Below are positions 1-10,853 of a stretch of 64,000 nucleotides of DNA, piece by piece; the stretch's first letter is position 1; each line of letters begins with the position of its first letter. Position numbers and translations under genes: made by a program. Under the pieces are notes generated by a model. That model made no database searches. It saw nothing but the letters and a program-made list of their open reading frames with translations, and was not told the origin of the DNA. The stretch spans positions 1,939,778 to 2,003,777 of the forward strand of contig OX463846.1 of the NCBI GenBank assembly GCA_949825065.1, read 5' to 3'. This DNA is from Odontocerum albicorne. Its lineage: Eukaryota > Arthropoda > Insecta > Trichoptera > Odontoceridae.

Positions 1-545
1 TTAACTGTCAGCAAGAACGAGGAGAAAAAAAAAAGAAGAGAAAAGCCTCAAAGGAGTCCAAATTTTAAATAATGACAAATGGAAAGTAAGATAGTTGAGA
101 CAACATTGAAATAGTTAGGCAGTAGTACATTGAAATATTATAGATAAGCAGTTTTAAAAGAATTAATGAGGAAATGACGCACAAACACGTATGCACAATC
201 CTCGATTCACCACCAGCGAAAAGAGAGAAAAGAAAGAAAATAAGAAAAGAAAAGCAAACAAGAGACCCATTAACCACTGAGAAACCCATTAACCACCCAG
301 AAGATAACGCTTTAGAGCATCTCTGAAGGTATAACTATTCACCCGCTCCTTCAAGGCCTGGGGCAACTCATTCCAGCATTTGCTGGCTGAGTATGAGAAG
401 GATCCCCTGAACAGTGTTAGGTTATGGTTTGGGATAAGTAAAAGAGTCTCTCTGCTTCTAGTTTCGTAGCCGTGAAAGTTTCTAGACCAATTCAGTTTTT
501 CGAAGAGATAAAGTGGCATTTTTGAACTGGTAATTTTATGCATGA
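1..545 (-). mobile_element. LINE-C 3' part, truncated by window edge
   Basis: The minus strand at 289-543 encodes an 84-residue piece ending in LLGG and a stop. It contains FRGSFSYSASKCWNELP and ends like the C-terminus of CR1/jockey-type LINE polymerases, where a small aromatic-rich patch precedes W-N-x-L-P and a short basic helix. The remainder toward position 1 is its 3' untranslated region. That UTR is repeated at 53165-53360, sharing the phrase ttaactgtcagcaagaacga. The element is 5'-truncated, as is usual for dead LINE copies. The polymerase fragment itself is not functional. Confidence 0.6.
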
Positions 546-720
546 GTACGCTTAAGTGAAGAAACCGTCTTTGTTTGTTGTATATGAGTTGTATAAGAAA
601 CTGTATGGGTGTAAAAGAGGCTCTGGATCGATATATGAATGAATGTCTGGCGATGTATCTTCTCTATCCAGCTTGACAGAGAAATGACGTGATGGTATGT
701 ATGTACGAGTATGTAATGTA
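546..720 (+). mobile_element. LINE-D 3' end fragment
   Basis: A diverged stretch includes tgtaaaagaggctctggatc and a gtgatggtatgtatgta end. It resembles the reverse complement of the LINE-D 3' regions at 56380-56560 and 24650-24790. It sits directly beside the LINE-C fragment in the opposite orientation. The match is short, so the assignment is tentative. Confidence 0.35.
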
Positions 721-721
721 A

Positions 722-1232
722 ATCTAAACAATAAAGCTCAAATATGAATCTTAATAATAAAACTCAAATGTGAATCTAAATAAAAAAGCTCAAATGTAAA
801 AAAAAAATAAAGCTCAAATGTGAATCTATAAAATCAAAGCTCAAATGTAAATCTAAATAATAAAACTCAAATTTAAACCTAAATAATAAAGCTCAAATGT
901 GCATCTAAAAATACGCTCAAATGTTAATCTTAATAATAAAGTTGAAATCTATATCTAAATAATAAAGCTCAAATGTGAATCTAAATAATAAATCTCAAAT
1001 GATATTCTAAATTATAAAGCTCAAATGTATATCAAAATAATAAAGCTCAAATGGGAATCTAAGTAATAAAGCTCAAATGTAATCCTAAATGATAAAGCTC
1101 AAATATAAATGTAAATAATAAAGCTCAAATGTTAATCTAAATAATAAAGCTCAAATGTAAATCTAAATAATAAAGCTCTAATGTAAATCGTAATTAGAAA
1201 GGTCAAATGTAAATCTAAATAAAGATAAAATG
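722..1232. repeat. 26-bp AT-rich tandem array
   Basis: About 19 degenerate copies of a 26-bp unit with the core aataaagctcaaatgtaaat and a variable ctaaat join. Units have drifted by substitutions and small indels, so this is an old minisatellite. No coding potential. Confidence 0.85.
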
Positions 1233-1739
1233 CAAATCTTCATATATTTATTATTTTTATTCTTTTCTGCGCATGATTATACATGTCACGTTTGGTGAGC
1301 TTATTGCCATATATCAATTTCATCCAATCAACCAGCTCATCTTGGATACATCAAATTGTTTTAATTCATAATAGACTTTTCAAAGAAATATATTATTTTC
1401 AATTCAAGAAAAAATAACCTAGTAAATGATCATTCTCTAAAGAATACAAAGGAAAATCAGAATGATATAATATTTTGAGTTATGCATTATTTTTCAATTA
1501 ACTCGTAAATGTAATAAAATGTGGTGCACATCTGATAACTCTCAGAAGTTCTTTCAAACATTTGCGCCGAAGGAACATAAAACGAAGATGTGTAAAATGA
1601 AATGTGGTGTGTTCGTATGCGTAAAATGAGATAAGGTGTGTTCGTAAAATGAGATGTGCGTTCGTAGGAGTCTATTATCGCCTGATTGAAGAGAAAGTAT
1701 ATGTTTTGCAAGTGGATTTATGACAAAGATATGAAGGAA

Positions 1740-1835
1740 ACAATGTAAACAAAAAGTTGGTAGGAAGAGACTGCTCTTTGGCAATAAACCCACAAAATTG
1801 TACATTGTAGATAAAAGTGTTTAAATAAATAAGTC
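1740..1835 (+). mobile_element. LINE-A 3' tail fragment
   Basis: It contains ttggtaggaagagactgc, gcaataaacccacaaaattg and a gtgttt-aaataaat end. This matches the last ~90 bp of LINE-A, whose clean form is at 47100-47195. The rest of 1233-2000 is AT-rich DNA with no recognisable gene. Confidence 0.5.
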
Positions 1836-1999
1836 TTATTAAAATATTTTTTAAAAGTAAATAAATATTTTATTTATTTAAATCTTTATTATATGGAGTA
1901 TATACGAGTATAATATTGCAACCATTTTACAATGTTTGTAATTAAAAGAGGATGATTTATATTATTGTATTGCAATTATGTTGTATATAACCTGGTGGG

Positions 2000-2130
2000 T
2001 GACAATTTCTTGCAAACAACCAGAACGTTATTTAAGAGACCTAAATAAAAGCAGACTGGAATCCTTTTTTCATAAAATTCAACAGGAATCGAACCTGTAA
2101 GTCCTGAGCTGGAAGACAAGTATCTTGCTA
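2000..2130 (-). mobile_element. SINE-A copy, diverged
   Basis: Read on the minus strand, a tRNA-like head with a B box (aggttcgattcctg) is followed by ccagtctgcttttattta and a LINE-A-like tail ending in accaggtt. It is the same plan as the better copy at 12563-12752 but more decayed. The 109-bp-array MITE starts directly at its tRNA end. Confidence 0.5.
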
Positions 2131-2136
2131 ACTAAA

Positions 2137-3228
2137 GGCGCGTTCTTACGGTTCAAGTTTAGTTGACCGATTAAAGTTGATCAACAAAAGTTGAATACGA
2201 CTTGAATCAGTTTTTGTTCACACGTTTCAATAGAAACTGATTCAATAAACTGTTTCAATTTAATAAATAATTTAATTCAGTTAAAAATGGATTCGAAAGC
2301 ATTTTCTCTCGCATCTTTATTTTTAAATTTACCGAGTTGAAAGCGAACTTGACAATCAACATGTTCACACGTTTCAAGACCGATTTCAACTTGAAAGCAA
2401 ATGGCGGATGACTCATAACTTGAACGATAAAGTTTGACTGGGTCAATTTTTTCTAGATCAACTAAAAAGTTGATCAACTATATTGAAACAAAGGTTCTCA
2501 CTACATATTTCATTCAACTTTTGTTGATCAACTTTAATCGGTCAACTAAACTTGAACCGTGAGAACGGGCCTTGAATCAGTATCTATTGAAACGTGTGAA
2601 CAAAAACTGATTTAAGTCGTGTTCAACTTTTGTTGATCAACTTTAATCGGTCAACTAAACTTGAACCGTGAGAACGGGCCTTGAATCAGTTTCTATTGAA
2701 ACGTGTGAATAAAAACTGATTTAAGTCGTATTCAACTTTTGTTGATCAACTTTAATCGGTCAACTAAACTTGAACCGTGAGAACGGGCCTTGAATCAGTT
2801 TCTATTGAAACGTGTGAATAAAAACTGATTTAAGTCGTATTCAACTTTTGTTGATCAACTTTAATCGGTCAACTAAACTTGAACCGTGAGAACGGGCCTT
2901 GAATCAGTTTCTATTGAAACGTGTGAACAAAAACTGATTTAAGTCGTATTCAACTTTTGTTGATCAACTTTAATCGGTGAACTAAACTTGAACCGTGAGA
3001 ACGGGCCTTGAATCAGTTTCTATTGAAACGTGTGAACAAAAACTGATTTAAGTCGTATTCAACTTTTGTTGATCAACTTTAATCGGTGAACTAAACTTGA
3101 ACCGTGAGAACGGGCCTTGAATCAGTTTCTATTGAAACGTGTGAACAAATACTGATTTAAGTCGTATTCAACTTTTGTTGATCAACTTTAATCGGTCAAC
3201 TAAACTTGAACTGTGAGAACGGGCCTTA
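2137..3228. mobile_element. MITE with its 3' terminal repeat amplified into a 109-bp array
   Basis: A single inverted arm at about 2137-2245 (ggcgcgttcttacggttcaa..) faces tandem copies of the same arm in the opposite sense from about 2500 to 3225. The repeat step, read at the gagaacgggcc motif, is exactly 109 bp (2561, 2670, 2779, 2888, 2997, 3106, 3215). The ~230-bp middle (2246-2480) is also rich in decayed arm pieces. The outer ends read about ctaaaggcgcg and gggccttaag, so a TTAA-type target site is possible but unproven. There is no transposase, so it must have moved by another element's enzyme. Confidence 0.7.
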
Positions 3229-3882
3229 AGCAGGTCGTCATGAGTAGTTAAGTTATCTCGAATAATAACCGACGTTTGGAATGTGTTGCAATTCTTCATC
3301 TTCAGATCGATTTCAAAACACATTAACGAATATTTTGACATAACCCTTCGAACATGATTTTAATTACTTGTTTTTTGATACGTTTAAAATATGTTTAGTG
3401 TCCTTTTTTCATAGCTCACTATGTCAGAAATACGCTGTGTCATTTACAAGTAATTTATTTATTTTTGTCACTTAACTACTATAACAACAACGTGACAAAA
3501 ATAAAAAATTAAAATTCATGACGCTGAATAAATGACGACGTAATTGAAATTGTTAAAATAAATGTTGACATATTTCATTGTTGGTGCCACGGATTGTTTA
3601 CACAAATGATTATGTTCTGCGTGTTAATAAATTTGATCGCTTTTTGGGCATACGAGTATTAACGTTTTCCGGCTCGAATAATTTTCAAGGATGGTTAGTT
3701 AACATGGTACGACGTTGTTTTTTTTTTTTTTTATTATTTTTATATTGAATATGACGGGCAGTGCGTTTTTATATCAGATGATTAAATATTTTTTATCAGT
3801 TTCACCTTCGATTGTATTGTTAACAAGATGGTGGATATACATTTTTCAACACAGGGATTACAAACGAGAATTATTATAAAAA
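3229..3882. other. AT-rich spacer, nothing recognised
   Basis: No ORF with family resemblance, no tandem repeat and no terminal repeat was seen. It contains a TACGAGTA 8-mer at 3651-3658. Confidence 0.5.
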
Positions 3883-4385
3883 AATAAACAGATACGTGAG
3901 ACTCTCGCGCGGTAGAAGTGAAACTTTTTTTTTAAACCTGGCGTTGTTATTGCCATGTGGCAATCTCTTCCAACCAACCAGAAAGATGGTTTTTTTTATA
4001 GGCCCTAAATGTTAACCAGACTGGAATCCTATTTAAAAAAAAACTGGGTTCCAGCGGGGATCGAAACCGCAACCTCCTACAACTTCTTAGCTCCTAGGAA
4101 AAGTTGATTTTATGTATTGCTTTTTTTCCATTTGTTAACGATTTTTATTATTTTTTTTAGGATTAGGAAATGGTTATGTGGAATTTAATTCAAGAAAATC
4201 ACTCTTAATATTTTAATGCTATTGTTAATTATTAAATTAATTATTTTAAAATAATTGTATAATTATTTATTTATTATTATATTATTAATAATATTATTAT
4301 ATTTTATTATTAATTGTTATATTGTAATAAATTATAATATAATTATTAATATTATTATAACATACCTATATTATTATAATTATAT
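3883..4385 (+). mobile_element. Element with conserved head and A/T-only tail, copy 1
   Basis: The head (gtgagactctcgcgcggtag, then cttcttagctcctagg, then ggattaggaaatggttatgt) is shared with copies at 19386-20212 and 60863-61640. From about 4195 the sequence is almost purely A and T, built from ttaatt and attatt words. In this copy the head is split by a SINE-A insertion at about 3928-4078. No ORF and no terminal inverted repeat were recognised. Confidence 0.65.
3928..4078 (-). mobile_element. SINE-A nested inside the A/T-tailed element
   Basis: Compared with the uninterrupted head at 60890-60925 (gaaacttcttagctcc), copy 1 reads gaaac, then this insert, then aacttcttagctcc. On the minus strand the insert has the B-box part of the tRNA head (gcggtttcgatccccgctgg), then the SINE body, then the LINE-A-like tail ending accaggttt. 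The A-box end of the head is missing, so this copy is 5'-truncated. Confidence 0.7.
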
Positions 4386-4649
4386 TTGTTCAACGCCGAA
4401 GATGCTTTGAGGATATCTCAAACGATGGACATTTTTTTGTATTCTTTTAACTGTTCAGTTTTTCCTCTAAGCCGAGTTTCACAGACAAATAATTCCTTGA
4501 AACAACTAAGATATTTAATACTACAGACAAACGTACATACGAGTATATATTGAGTGTTAAGTTAACATAAGTTGTGTCCGTTTTTTTTCAAATTTAAAAA
4601 TGAGCGCCAAAAGTAAAACAAAATGGTTATACGCCATTCGAAAGAAAAA

Positions 4650-4960
4650 TATATAGTGAAAAGGAAAGAAAAATCGGGGATGAAACACGTTATGTTACTG
4701 ACTAGAAATTATGAGTTTTTTCAGTCCTGTCAAGGACAGTTATAGAGCGAGTCTGACATTGGTTTGTAACTGGTTCCAGAGTCTTACTGCGTAGACATTA
4801 AAGGACGACGTAAAAAAAGAGGAGAGGGAACTGGAAAGGCTAATAATCAATATATGTTTGAGCGTAGCGCTAGTCTGTGATCGGAAAGACGTTACATAGT
4901 GAATAAAAGGCGTGGTAGATATAGACCAAGGAAAGTATGGTTGTGTAAAGTGTATGATAT
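4650..4960 (-). mobile_element. LINE-A fragment (polymerase C-terminus)
   Basis: On the minus strand it matches the piece at 18700-18960, which encodes the ..[18 protein letters not shown].. region of LINE-A. Frame is broken. With the plus-strand copy starting at about 4990 it forms a head-to-head inverted pair. Confidence 0.65.
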
Positions 4961-4989
4961 TTTGAGAAAAATAAATATAAAACTTTACT

Positions 4990-5425
4990 GTCCATGCAGT
5001 GAGACTCTGGAATCAGTTACAAACCAATATAAGACTCGCTCCGTCCTTGGCATGCTTTAAGAAGCGACTGAAAAAACTTTTAATTTCTAGTCAGTAAAAT
5101 AACGTGTTTCATTCCTGATTTTTCTTTTCCTTTCCTCTCCACCATCCCTTCCTTTCCTTTTGATTGATGATATCTCAATTTATATGAAAAAAAATGTTCG
5201 GGTGATTGTCCGTCTTTATAGGGTTCGTGGGTATATGCTCACGTATGTGTTTATGGATTTCGTGGGGATGGATAGTCATTTGAATGATTTATGCGACCAC
5301 GTTACTTGCTTCATTTAATTTTGTCTGGATGGTTGGAAGAGATTGCCACCTGGCAATACACTCAACAGATTGTATTTGCAATAAAAGTGTTAAATAAATA
5401 AATAATAAATAAATAAATAAGTTCA
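4990..5425 (+). mobile_element. LINE-A 3' end
   Basis: It starts in the last coding segment (a W-N-Q motif region), then gives the standard 3' untranslated region with ccatcccttcctttcctttt, ggttggaagagattgccacc and a gtgttaaataaataaataat tail. It is a 5'-truncated, non-coding LINE copy. Confidence 0.75.
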
Positions 5426-5464
5426 CATTCTTTTTTTATCTTATCTTTTCATTGTATACTGTCG

Positions 5465-5595
5465 TACATTTTCATCCCATCCCATCCCATTTTTTTTATC
5501 CCATCCCATTTTCATCCCATTCCATCAATTTTTCATCCAATTATATTTTTTATCCCATCCCATCTCATTTTCATTCTATCTATTTTTCCAAGTGC
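5465..5595. repeat. TTTTCATCCCATCCCA low-complexity repeat
   Basis: Irregular repetition of catcccatcccattttt words. The following 5600-6540 is AT-rich with no recognisable gene. Confidence 0.6.
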
Positions 5596-6539
5596 ACGCA
5601 TTTATACAGCATTTATTCGATTTTGTTTTCACGACATTAAAAAGGTTTTGAATCCCTTCATTGATGGTTATGTAAAAGAATAATTTCTTTGATAATGATC
5701 ACTTAAAAATGGCATTATATGTTTCAATCAATAACTATTGACACGTCAATGTTGATCGTTCAACGTTAATAACACACGTGTAACACTTTACATTCAGCTG
5801 AGCACGTTGGTCAAGGTCCATCAATCTTTTCCATTTGTGGAGAACACTTCTTTGGAAGGTCGCCATATTAATAATACCTAAAATGTGCACCCATATAACA
5901 ATAATTTATGAAGAAGTACTAAAGGTAGGGTGTTATGGCCTTTTGCAACGAAAACACTTTTAGAATTTCAACGTGTATTTTTATTTGTATAAAAGTTGAA
6001 TTACTTTTGAAGTATAATATTAACAGTATTATATAATAAGGATGATGTTAATATCTTGGCGGCTTTAAGAATAATGATGCTGCCTCAGATATGACGTCTT
6101 ATTTAAAGCAAAGATAACTATTCCACGACCCTTCAATAGATTAGAGAGGAAAGCGTAGGGTATGTTATCCTGTCAAATCAATATCAGTGATTTATATCTC
6201 GTCGCAGCTTCTCCCATTTAGTGATATTAAATCTTTATTGAATTTGGGGAGATAACCGCCAGCGAGATAGTAAACTAAAAAATAAAACATCGAGTAGGTC
6301 GACACTAAAGTAATAACGCTAAATCTAGTACATGATAAGCTTGACAAGGGTATAATATAACTTATAATATTTATTTGAATGTGGATAAGATAACATCGGT
6401 TTTGGTGATTATACCGTGTTACAGATAATTCCAAATAGGTTCTTAGATAAGTGGTACATGCATAATATATTGAGGGTGAATGAGATAAGAATATAAGATT
6501 AACATGTGCTGGCAGTAGAGAGATACATGACAAGGGCTT

Positions 6540-6890
6540 TAATTAATTTTAGCTGTTTTGTGATACTTTGTCATTCATTTTAGCTGTTACGTGATACTTT
6601 GTCATTCATTTTAGCTGTTACGTGATACTTTGTCATTCATTTTAGCTGTTACGTGATACTTTGTCATTCATTTTAGCTGTTATGTGATACTTTGTCTTTC
6701 ATTTTAGCTGTTATGTGATACTTTGTCATTCATTTTTAGCTGTTATGTGATACTTTGTCATTCATTTTAGCTGTTATGTGATACTTTGTCATTCATTTTA
6801 TCTGTTATGTAATACTTTGTCATTTATTTTAGCTGTTATGTAATACTTTGTCATTCATTTTAGCTGTTATGTGATACTTTGTCAATTGAA
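6540..6890. repeat. 31-bp tandem array
   Basis: About 11 copies of a 31-bp unit (ttttagctgttatgtgatac followed by tttgtcattca). agctg words fall at 6551, 6582 and 6613. The first units have ttacg where the later ones have ttatg. Confidence 0.9.
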
Positions 6891-7073
6891 ATAATCTGAA
6901 TCGTTAAGGTCGAATAATATATTTTTTTATTTTTGAACCTCATTCCGGTGTCATGAGGTTCGTAAAATAATATTTCATCAATATTTGTTGAAATTGTTAA
7001 TATATATTTTTCCATAGTCTGTCGAGCAATAAAAGAAGGCAGATTGCAGAGTTGATGAAATATTGAATTTTTA

Positions 7074-7492
7074 CTATCATAGTATAAATAGGCCAAAACC
7101 CATACGACGGCTGTCGCCAAAGAAAGAATACGAGAATTGAATTTTGAATACAAGAGAGCGAGAGAGGAATACTTGGATTCTCTCCGAAAGTAATTCGAAA
7201 TTTGAATCTCGGTGGGTCCGTGATAAATGAAAAGATGGAAACTATACTGAACGAATTTTAAATACCTAGCTAACAATTTTTGAACCGGTATAAAAGGGGC
7301 GATGTATAAATGGTAGATATAAACAAATTCTATATTTATGAATAAATATTTTCATAAATGTAGAATTTGTTTTACTTCCGTGAGTATTTCACGGGTTGCA
7401 ACTAGTCATAGTATAAATAGGCCAAAACCCGTACGATGGTTGTCGTTGAAGAAAGAATACGAGAATTGAATTTTGAATACAAGAGAGCGAGC
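7074..7492. repeat. Pair of ~87-bp direct repeats with TATA-like box
   Basis: Copies at about 7074-7160 and 7405-7492 share catagtataaataggccaa, gaaagaatacgagaattg and acaagagagcgag. They are 331 bp apart. The intervening part holds an imperfect hairpin at 7321-7372. This could be a miniature LTR pair or a simple segmental duplication. Confidence 0.55.
7321..7372. repeat. 21-bp-arm hairpin
   Basis: Arms 7321-7341 and 7352-7372 are reverse complements with a single mismatch, around a 10-nt loop. The arm core is caaattctatatttatg. No following T-tract or gene suggests a terminator role. Confidence 0.7.
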
Positions 7493-7620
7493 TTAGCCAC
7501 ACAAGGATACGTTGAAAGGAAAATCTGGCACTTTGTCCATTGTGCCTACCCCGAAAGGAAAATGGTGTGATGGTATATACATATATGTGTCCTTTCAAAC
7601 ATTTATAGACGGTTGGAAGA
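7490..7620 (+). mobile_element. LINE-D 3' end-like fragment
   Basis: It contains ttgtccattgtgcctacccc, gtgatggtatatacatatat and agacggttggaaga. The reverse complement recurs at 24650-24790 inside a foldback element. Related sequence at 56390, 57240 and 58050 marks LINE-D 3' ends. Confidence 0.45.
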
Positions 7621-7920
7621 AATTAGTACATTTTTTTTATGTAATACAATCGTTTTATTTGATTTATTAATAAGTTTGCATTAAGCGTTGCGCATGTATG
7701 TATGTATATTCATGCGCCTTAACCACTAAATTAAAACTATTTAGATTAACCGCAAAAACTCATAAAGTTCCGTTAGTGGTTAAATAAAAATTAGATATGC
7801 ATATTATATTGGTTGAAATTGGTTGTGGTGAATTATTACACGATAATGCGTTCATGGTCCAGTCTTTTCTTGACCTTAAGTCTTGGGACTTTGATATTAG
7901 TATTATAGTCGTCTCTTAAA

Positions 7921-8785
7921 TGTTCTTATCATCTGTATGCGGATGACCTGCAGATATATATTATTTTAATCCAAATTTCTTTCACGCGGCTTTGAACAAT
8001 TTAAATACGGACCTTCAATCGATCTCGGAGTGGACTGGGGAGCATGGCTTACTCATAAATCCTACGAAGTCTCAAGCGTCCTCATTGGCAGCCCTCAGCT
8101 TCTCGGTAAATTCAACACTGACTTACTTCCTCCAATATTACTTGATGGCTCTATCATACCATTACATAAAACTGTTAAAACCTAGGAGTGCTAATAGATA
8201 ACACTCTCTCATGGCGAGATCAAATAAATGAGGTAAGCCGAAGGATTTTCTTCAGCCTTCATTCCCTTAAAGTGTTGTAAAGATTCCTTCCAGCCAAAAC
8301 CAAAATTTTACTCGTACAATCTCTGCTCTTTCCGATTCTGGACTATGCGAACGTATGTTACTTGGATGTTACAGAGGAACAGCTGGACAAATTACAGTGT
8401 CTTCAAAATGTGTGTCTAAGATTTATTTTCGACCTACGAAAGTAGGATCATAAAACTTCACACGCCAAATTCACACAGTGTCTCTATTTTATAATATCCT
8501 TAACTGTTAATGGTTAAAATTATGGTTAAAATTTGAAACAATGAATTTATTTTTATAGTGCTGATACTGAGTTTTTAGAATAATTTTACTTTTGAACTAA
8601 ATACTCACAGTAAATAATATACGAGTATATTAATTATTGATTTTTAAAATGATTTTGATTTGTATACTTGCAAAGTAACTTCCTTTATGTACTTATGGTA
8701 TGTCTGGTTGGTTGGAAGAGATTGCCACCTGGTAATAAGCCCACCCGAGTGTTTTCATAATGAAGTGTTAAATTAATAAATACTT
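7921..8785 (+). mobile_element. LINE-A reverse transcriptase fragment with YADD box
   Basis: The frame starting at 7921 reads CSYHLYADDLQIY, with the RT catalytic YADD at 7936-7947. After a frameshift the next frame gives SEWTGEHGLLINPTKSQAS. A further shift gives SLHSLKVL, a stop, then the thumb-like LVQSLLFPILDYANVCYLD and LQNVCLRFIFDLRKYDH. The last 90 bp are the LINE-A tail (ggttggttggaagagattgc, gtgttaaattaataaata). These motifs fit a CR1/jockey-type polymerase. At least two frameshifts and a stop make it a dead copy. It lacks the endonuclease and most of the RT. Confidence 0.8.
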
Positions 8786-9294
8786 ACGTATTAATGGTTT
8801 TCTAGTGTCAATGTATCTTTTGATTTGGTTTTTATAAAACTTTGATTTTTTTATCACATATGTCTTTTGTAATGAATGAAACACTCCTTACTTGCATTTT
8901 TATATTTTTTATGAATAAGATTCATTGCATCGTTGATGAATTAAATAAAATTTAAAAAGTCGTTTATTCCTAGGCTGCCAAGGTTCAAACATTTAAAACT
9001 ACTGCCTTTGGGGATAAAGAGGTTGAACGAAAAAATAGTTATAATGATGAGAAATCGTTTCTTGTTTCCTGTTGTCAGGACAGCAAAATTAACCTTGAAG
9101 GGCAATTTCTTCTGAAAAATGTGACATTTAAAACACGAATGAATAATTTCCTGTTTGCTCTGAAAACATACCGAAATATGTGTTAAGTGACTATAGTGTG
9201 AGAAATGGCGATATTTTTAATAAGATACAAAATATACGAACCTTTATAGTTATTGGGACAGTCATCAAAGGGGAGATAGACTGTTTGAGTTCTG
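8786..9294. other. AT-rich spacer
   Basis: No gene, array or terminal repeat recognised. Confidence 0.45.
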
Positions 9295-9900
9295 TGAGGA
9301 ATATAATATGAGGATAGTTAATACATGGTTTCAATTCCTTAAACGCAGACTGTATACATGGAAATTGCCACAGGACGTGCCAAACATGTGTCCAGTAAGA
9401 AACCATATTGACTATGTATTGATTGGAGGCAGATATCGTAACTGTATAAAACGAGCCCCAACGCTTCCAAGTGCTGACATCGGATCTGACCATAGCCCAC
9501 TAATAGTTGATATCAAACTAAAACTGAAAGTTGTAAAGAACAAGACACTTCAAAGCTTCAAAACTGTTCAATAAGGAATACTGTTGCAAACCAACTGAAT
9601 GAAAAACTTCAGCAAGTGTCCACAAACACCAACACTGATAATGTCGTAACACTATGGAACGAATTTAAAGGTGTAATGCATACAATTTGCAATGATCATC
9701 TAAAATGTGATCGAATGATTCGTAAAAAGTGCTGGATGACTGGAGAAATTCTGGGATCGATGGAGTAATGAAGAAGATCTGTAAATGTTCCGAATGAATA
9801 CAAAACTCTCCAAAGATCAATCAAACAAAACATTTTAAGATACTAAATAAAGATTATATGAATATTGAGAAAGCTAACTATAAACTGACTTGAGGGGACT
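9295..9900 (+). pseudogene. RTE-type LINE endonuclease domain fragment
   Basis: The frame at 9308-9574 encodes VNTWFQFLKRRLYTWKLPQ, then NHIDYVLIGGRYRNCIKRA, then ADIGSDHSPLIVDIKLKLK. The IDYVL and GSDHSPL motifs are the C-terminal landmarks of the exonuclease-endonuclease-phosphatase fold in LINE proteins. The His of SDH is the catalytic base in that family. After a frame change, 9577 onward continues NTVANQLNEKLQQV and LWNEFKGVMHTICNDHLK, the linker between endonuclease and RT. It then breaks down by stops, and no RT core follows. It is a broken fragment. Confidence 0.8.
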
Positions 9901-10319
9901 TTCGTCCAGTTCTTTGTAAGATAAACGTTGGCTTAACTGTAGTTCCTGGAACTTTCCTTTGTTCCTAAGTCATGATTGAACGCATTAGGAATACATGACC
10001 GATAACGTTGAATATGTCTCGGTTCGTTATATTAACCGGTTTCTTTTTATCAAAAATATTCTGTGGGGATGAAAAAAATTATCAAACTACAGTAAAACCT
10101 CACTCATTGAAGTACCATAGATATATTCGGAGATATAAGAACTTCATTTTTAGAGGTTGAATTCAATAGTCGGAATGTGTTCTTTCACAAAGAAAATAAT
10201 ATACTTTTTATTATTTTTCACATTACACGGATTTTTGCTGTTACATAATGGGGGTCTGATTTATTTTTATTTCTTCTTCTCAGTGTCATGTCAGGTCTCC
10301 CTAACGTTGTATATCACTT

Positions 10320-10665
10320 GAGAGTAGATATCTTTGTCTCAAGCAGCCCGAAAAATATCTCCAATGCCCCTTATGCCTGTCCAATCACGTACTCGTATAT
10401 TGCGCAGCCAGGAGATTTGCCTCCTGCCAACACCTCTTCGGCCTTCTATTTTGCCTTGGATGATCAGGTGCAGTAATTTGTACTTTGCTCCTCTAAGTAC
10501 ATGACCCAAATAGGACACCTTTCGGATTTTAATATTAGTCAGTAACTCTTTATCAACTTTGGCTCTTTTAAGAACCCTTGTGTTGCTGACCATATCCGTC
10601 CAGGGTATCCGTAGCATTCTCCGGTGCATCCACATTTCGAATGCTTCCAGTCGGTTCATACTACT
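10320..10665 (-). pseudogene. RTE-type LINE C-terminal fragment
   Basis: The minus strand at 10339-10659 encodes 106 residues. They include RLEAFEMWMHRRMLRIPWTD, VSYLGHVLRG and GRRQISWLRN, followed by RDWTGI and FRAA. This is the usual C-terminus of endonuclease/RT LINE proteins (W-x-x-R-R-M-L-R-I-x-W, then G-H-x-x-R, then R-x-x-S-W-L-x-N). A two-residue RV insertion after LRNI equals the TACTCGTA 8-mer at 10390-10397 (see findings). Nothing upstream of the fragment is intact. Confidence 0.8.
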
Positions 10666-10680
10666 TACTTAAGAATAATA

Positions 10681-10705
10681 GGTTAGTCAATAAGTTTTGA
10701 AAGCG
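10681..10705 (+). repeat. mariner left terminal inverted repeat
   Basis: 25 bp, one mismatch to the right repeat, preceded by the TA target duplication. Confidence 0.92.
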
Positions 10706-10853
10706 ACATCTATGGAGCAGTAGAAAAACCAAAATTTCTTCATTTTAATATTTCATCTTTCATAAGAACGTACTCAAAATTTCATTTCGATCTGTCAATT
10801 CATTCTTTGTTTACAAGCCATTTGAAGTTGACGTGTCAGTGTATTTTTTAACA

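Noticed and set aside
8309..8316. TACTCGTA inside the LINE-A RT as a footprint
   Set aside because: It codes for Leu-Val in a segment whose length fits related polymerases without removing residues, so it may be original sequence.
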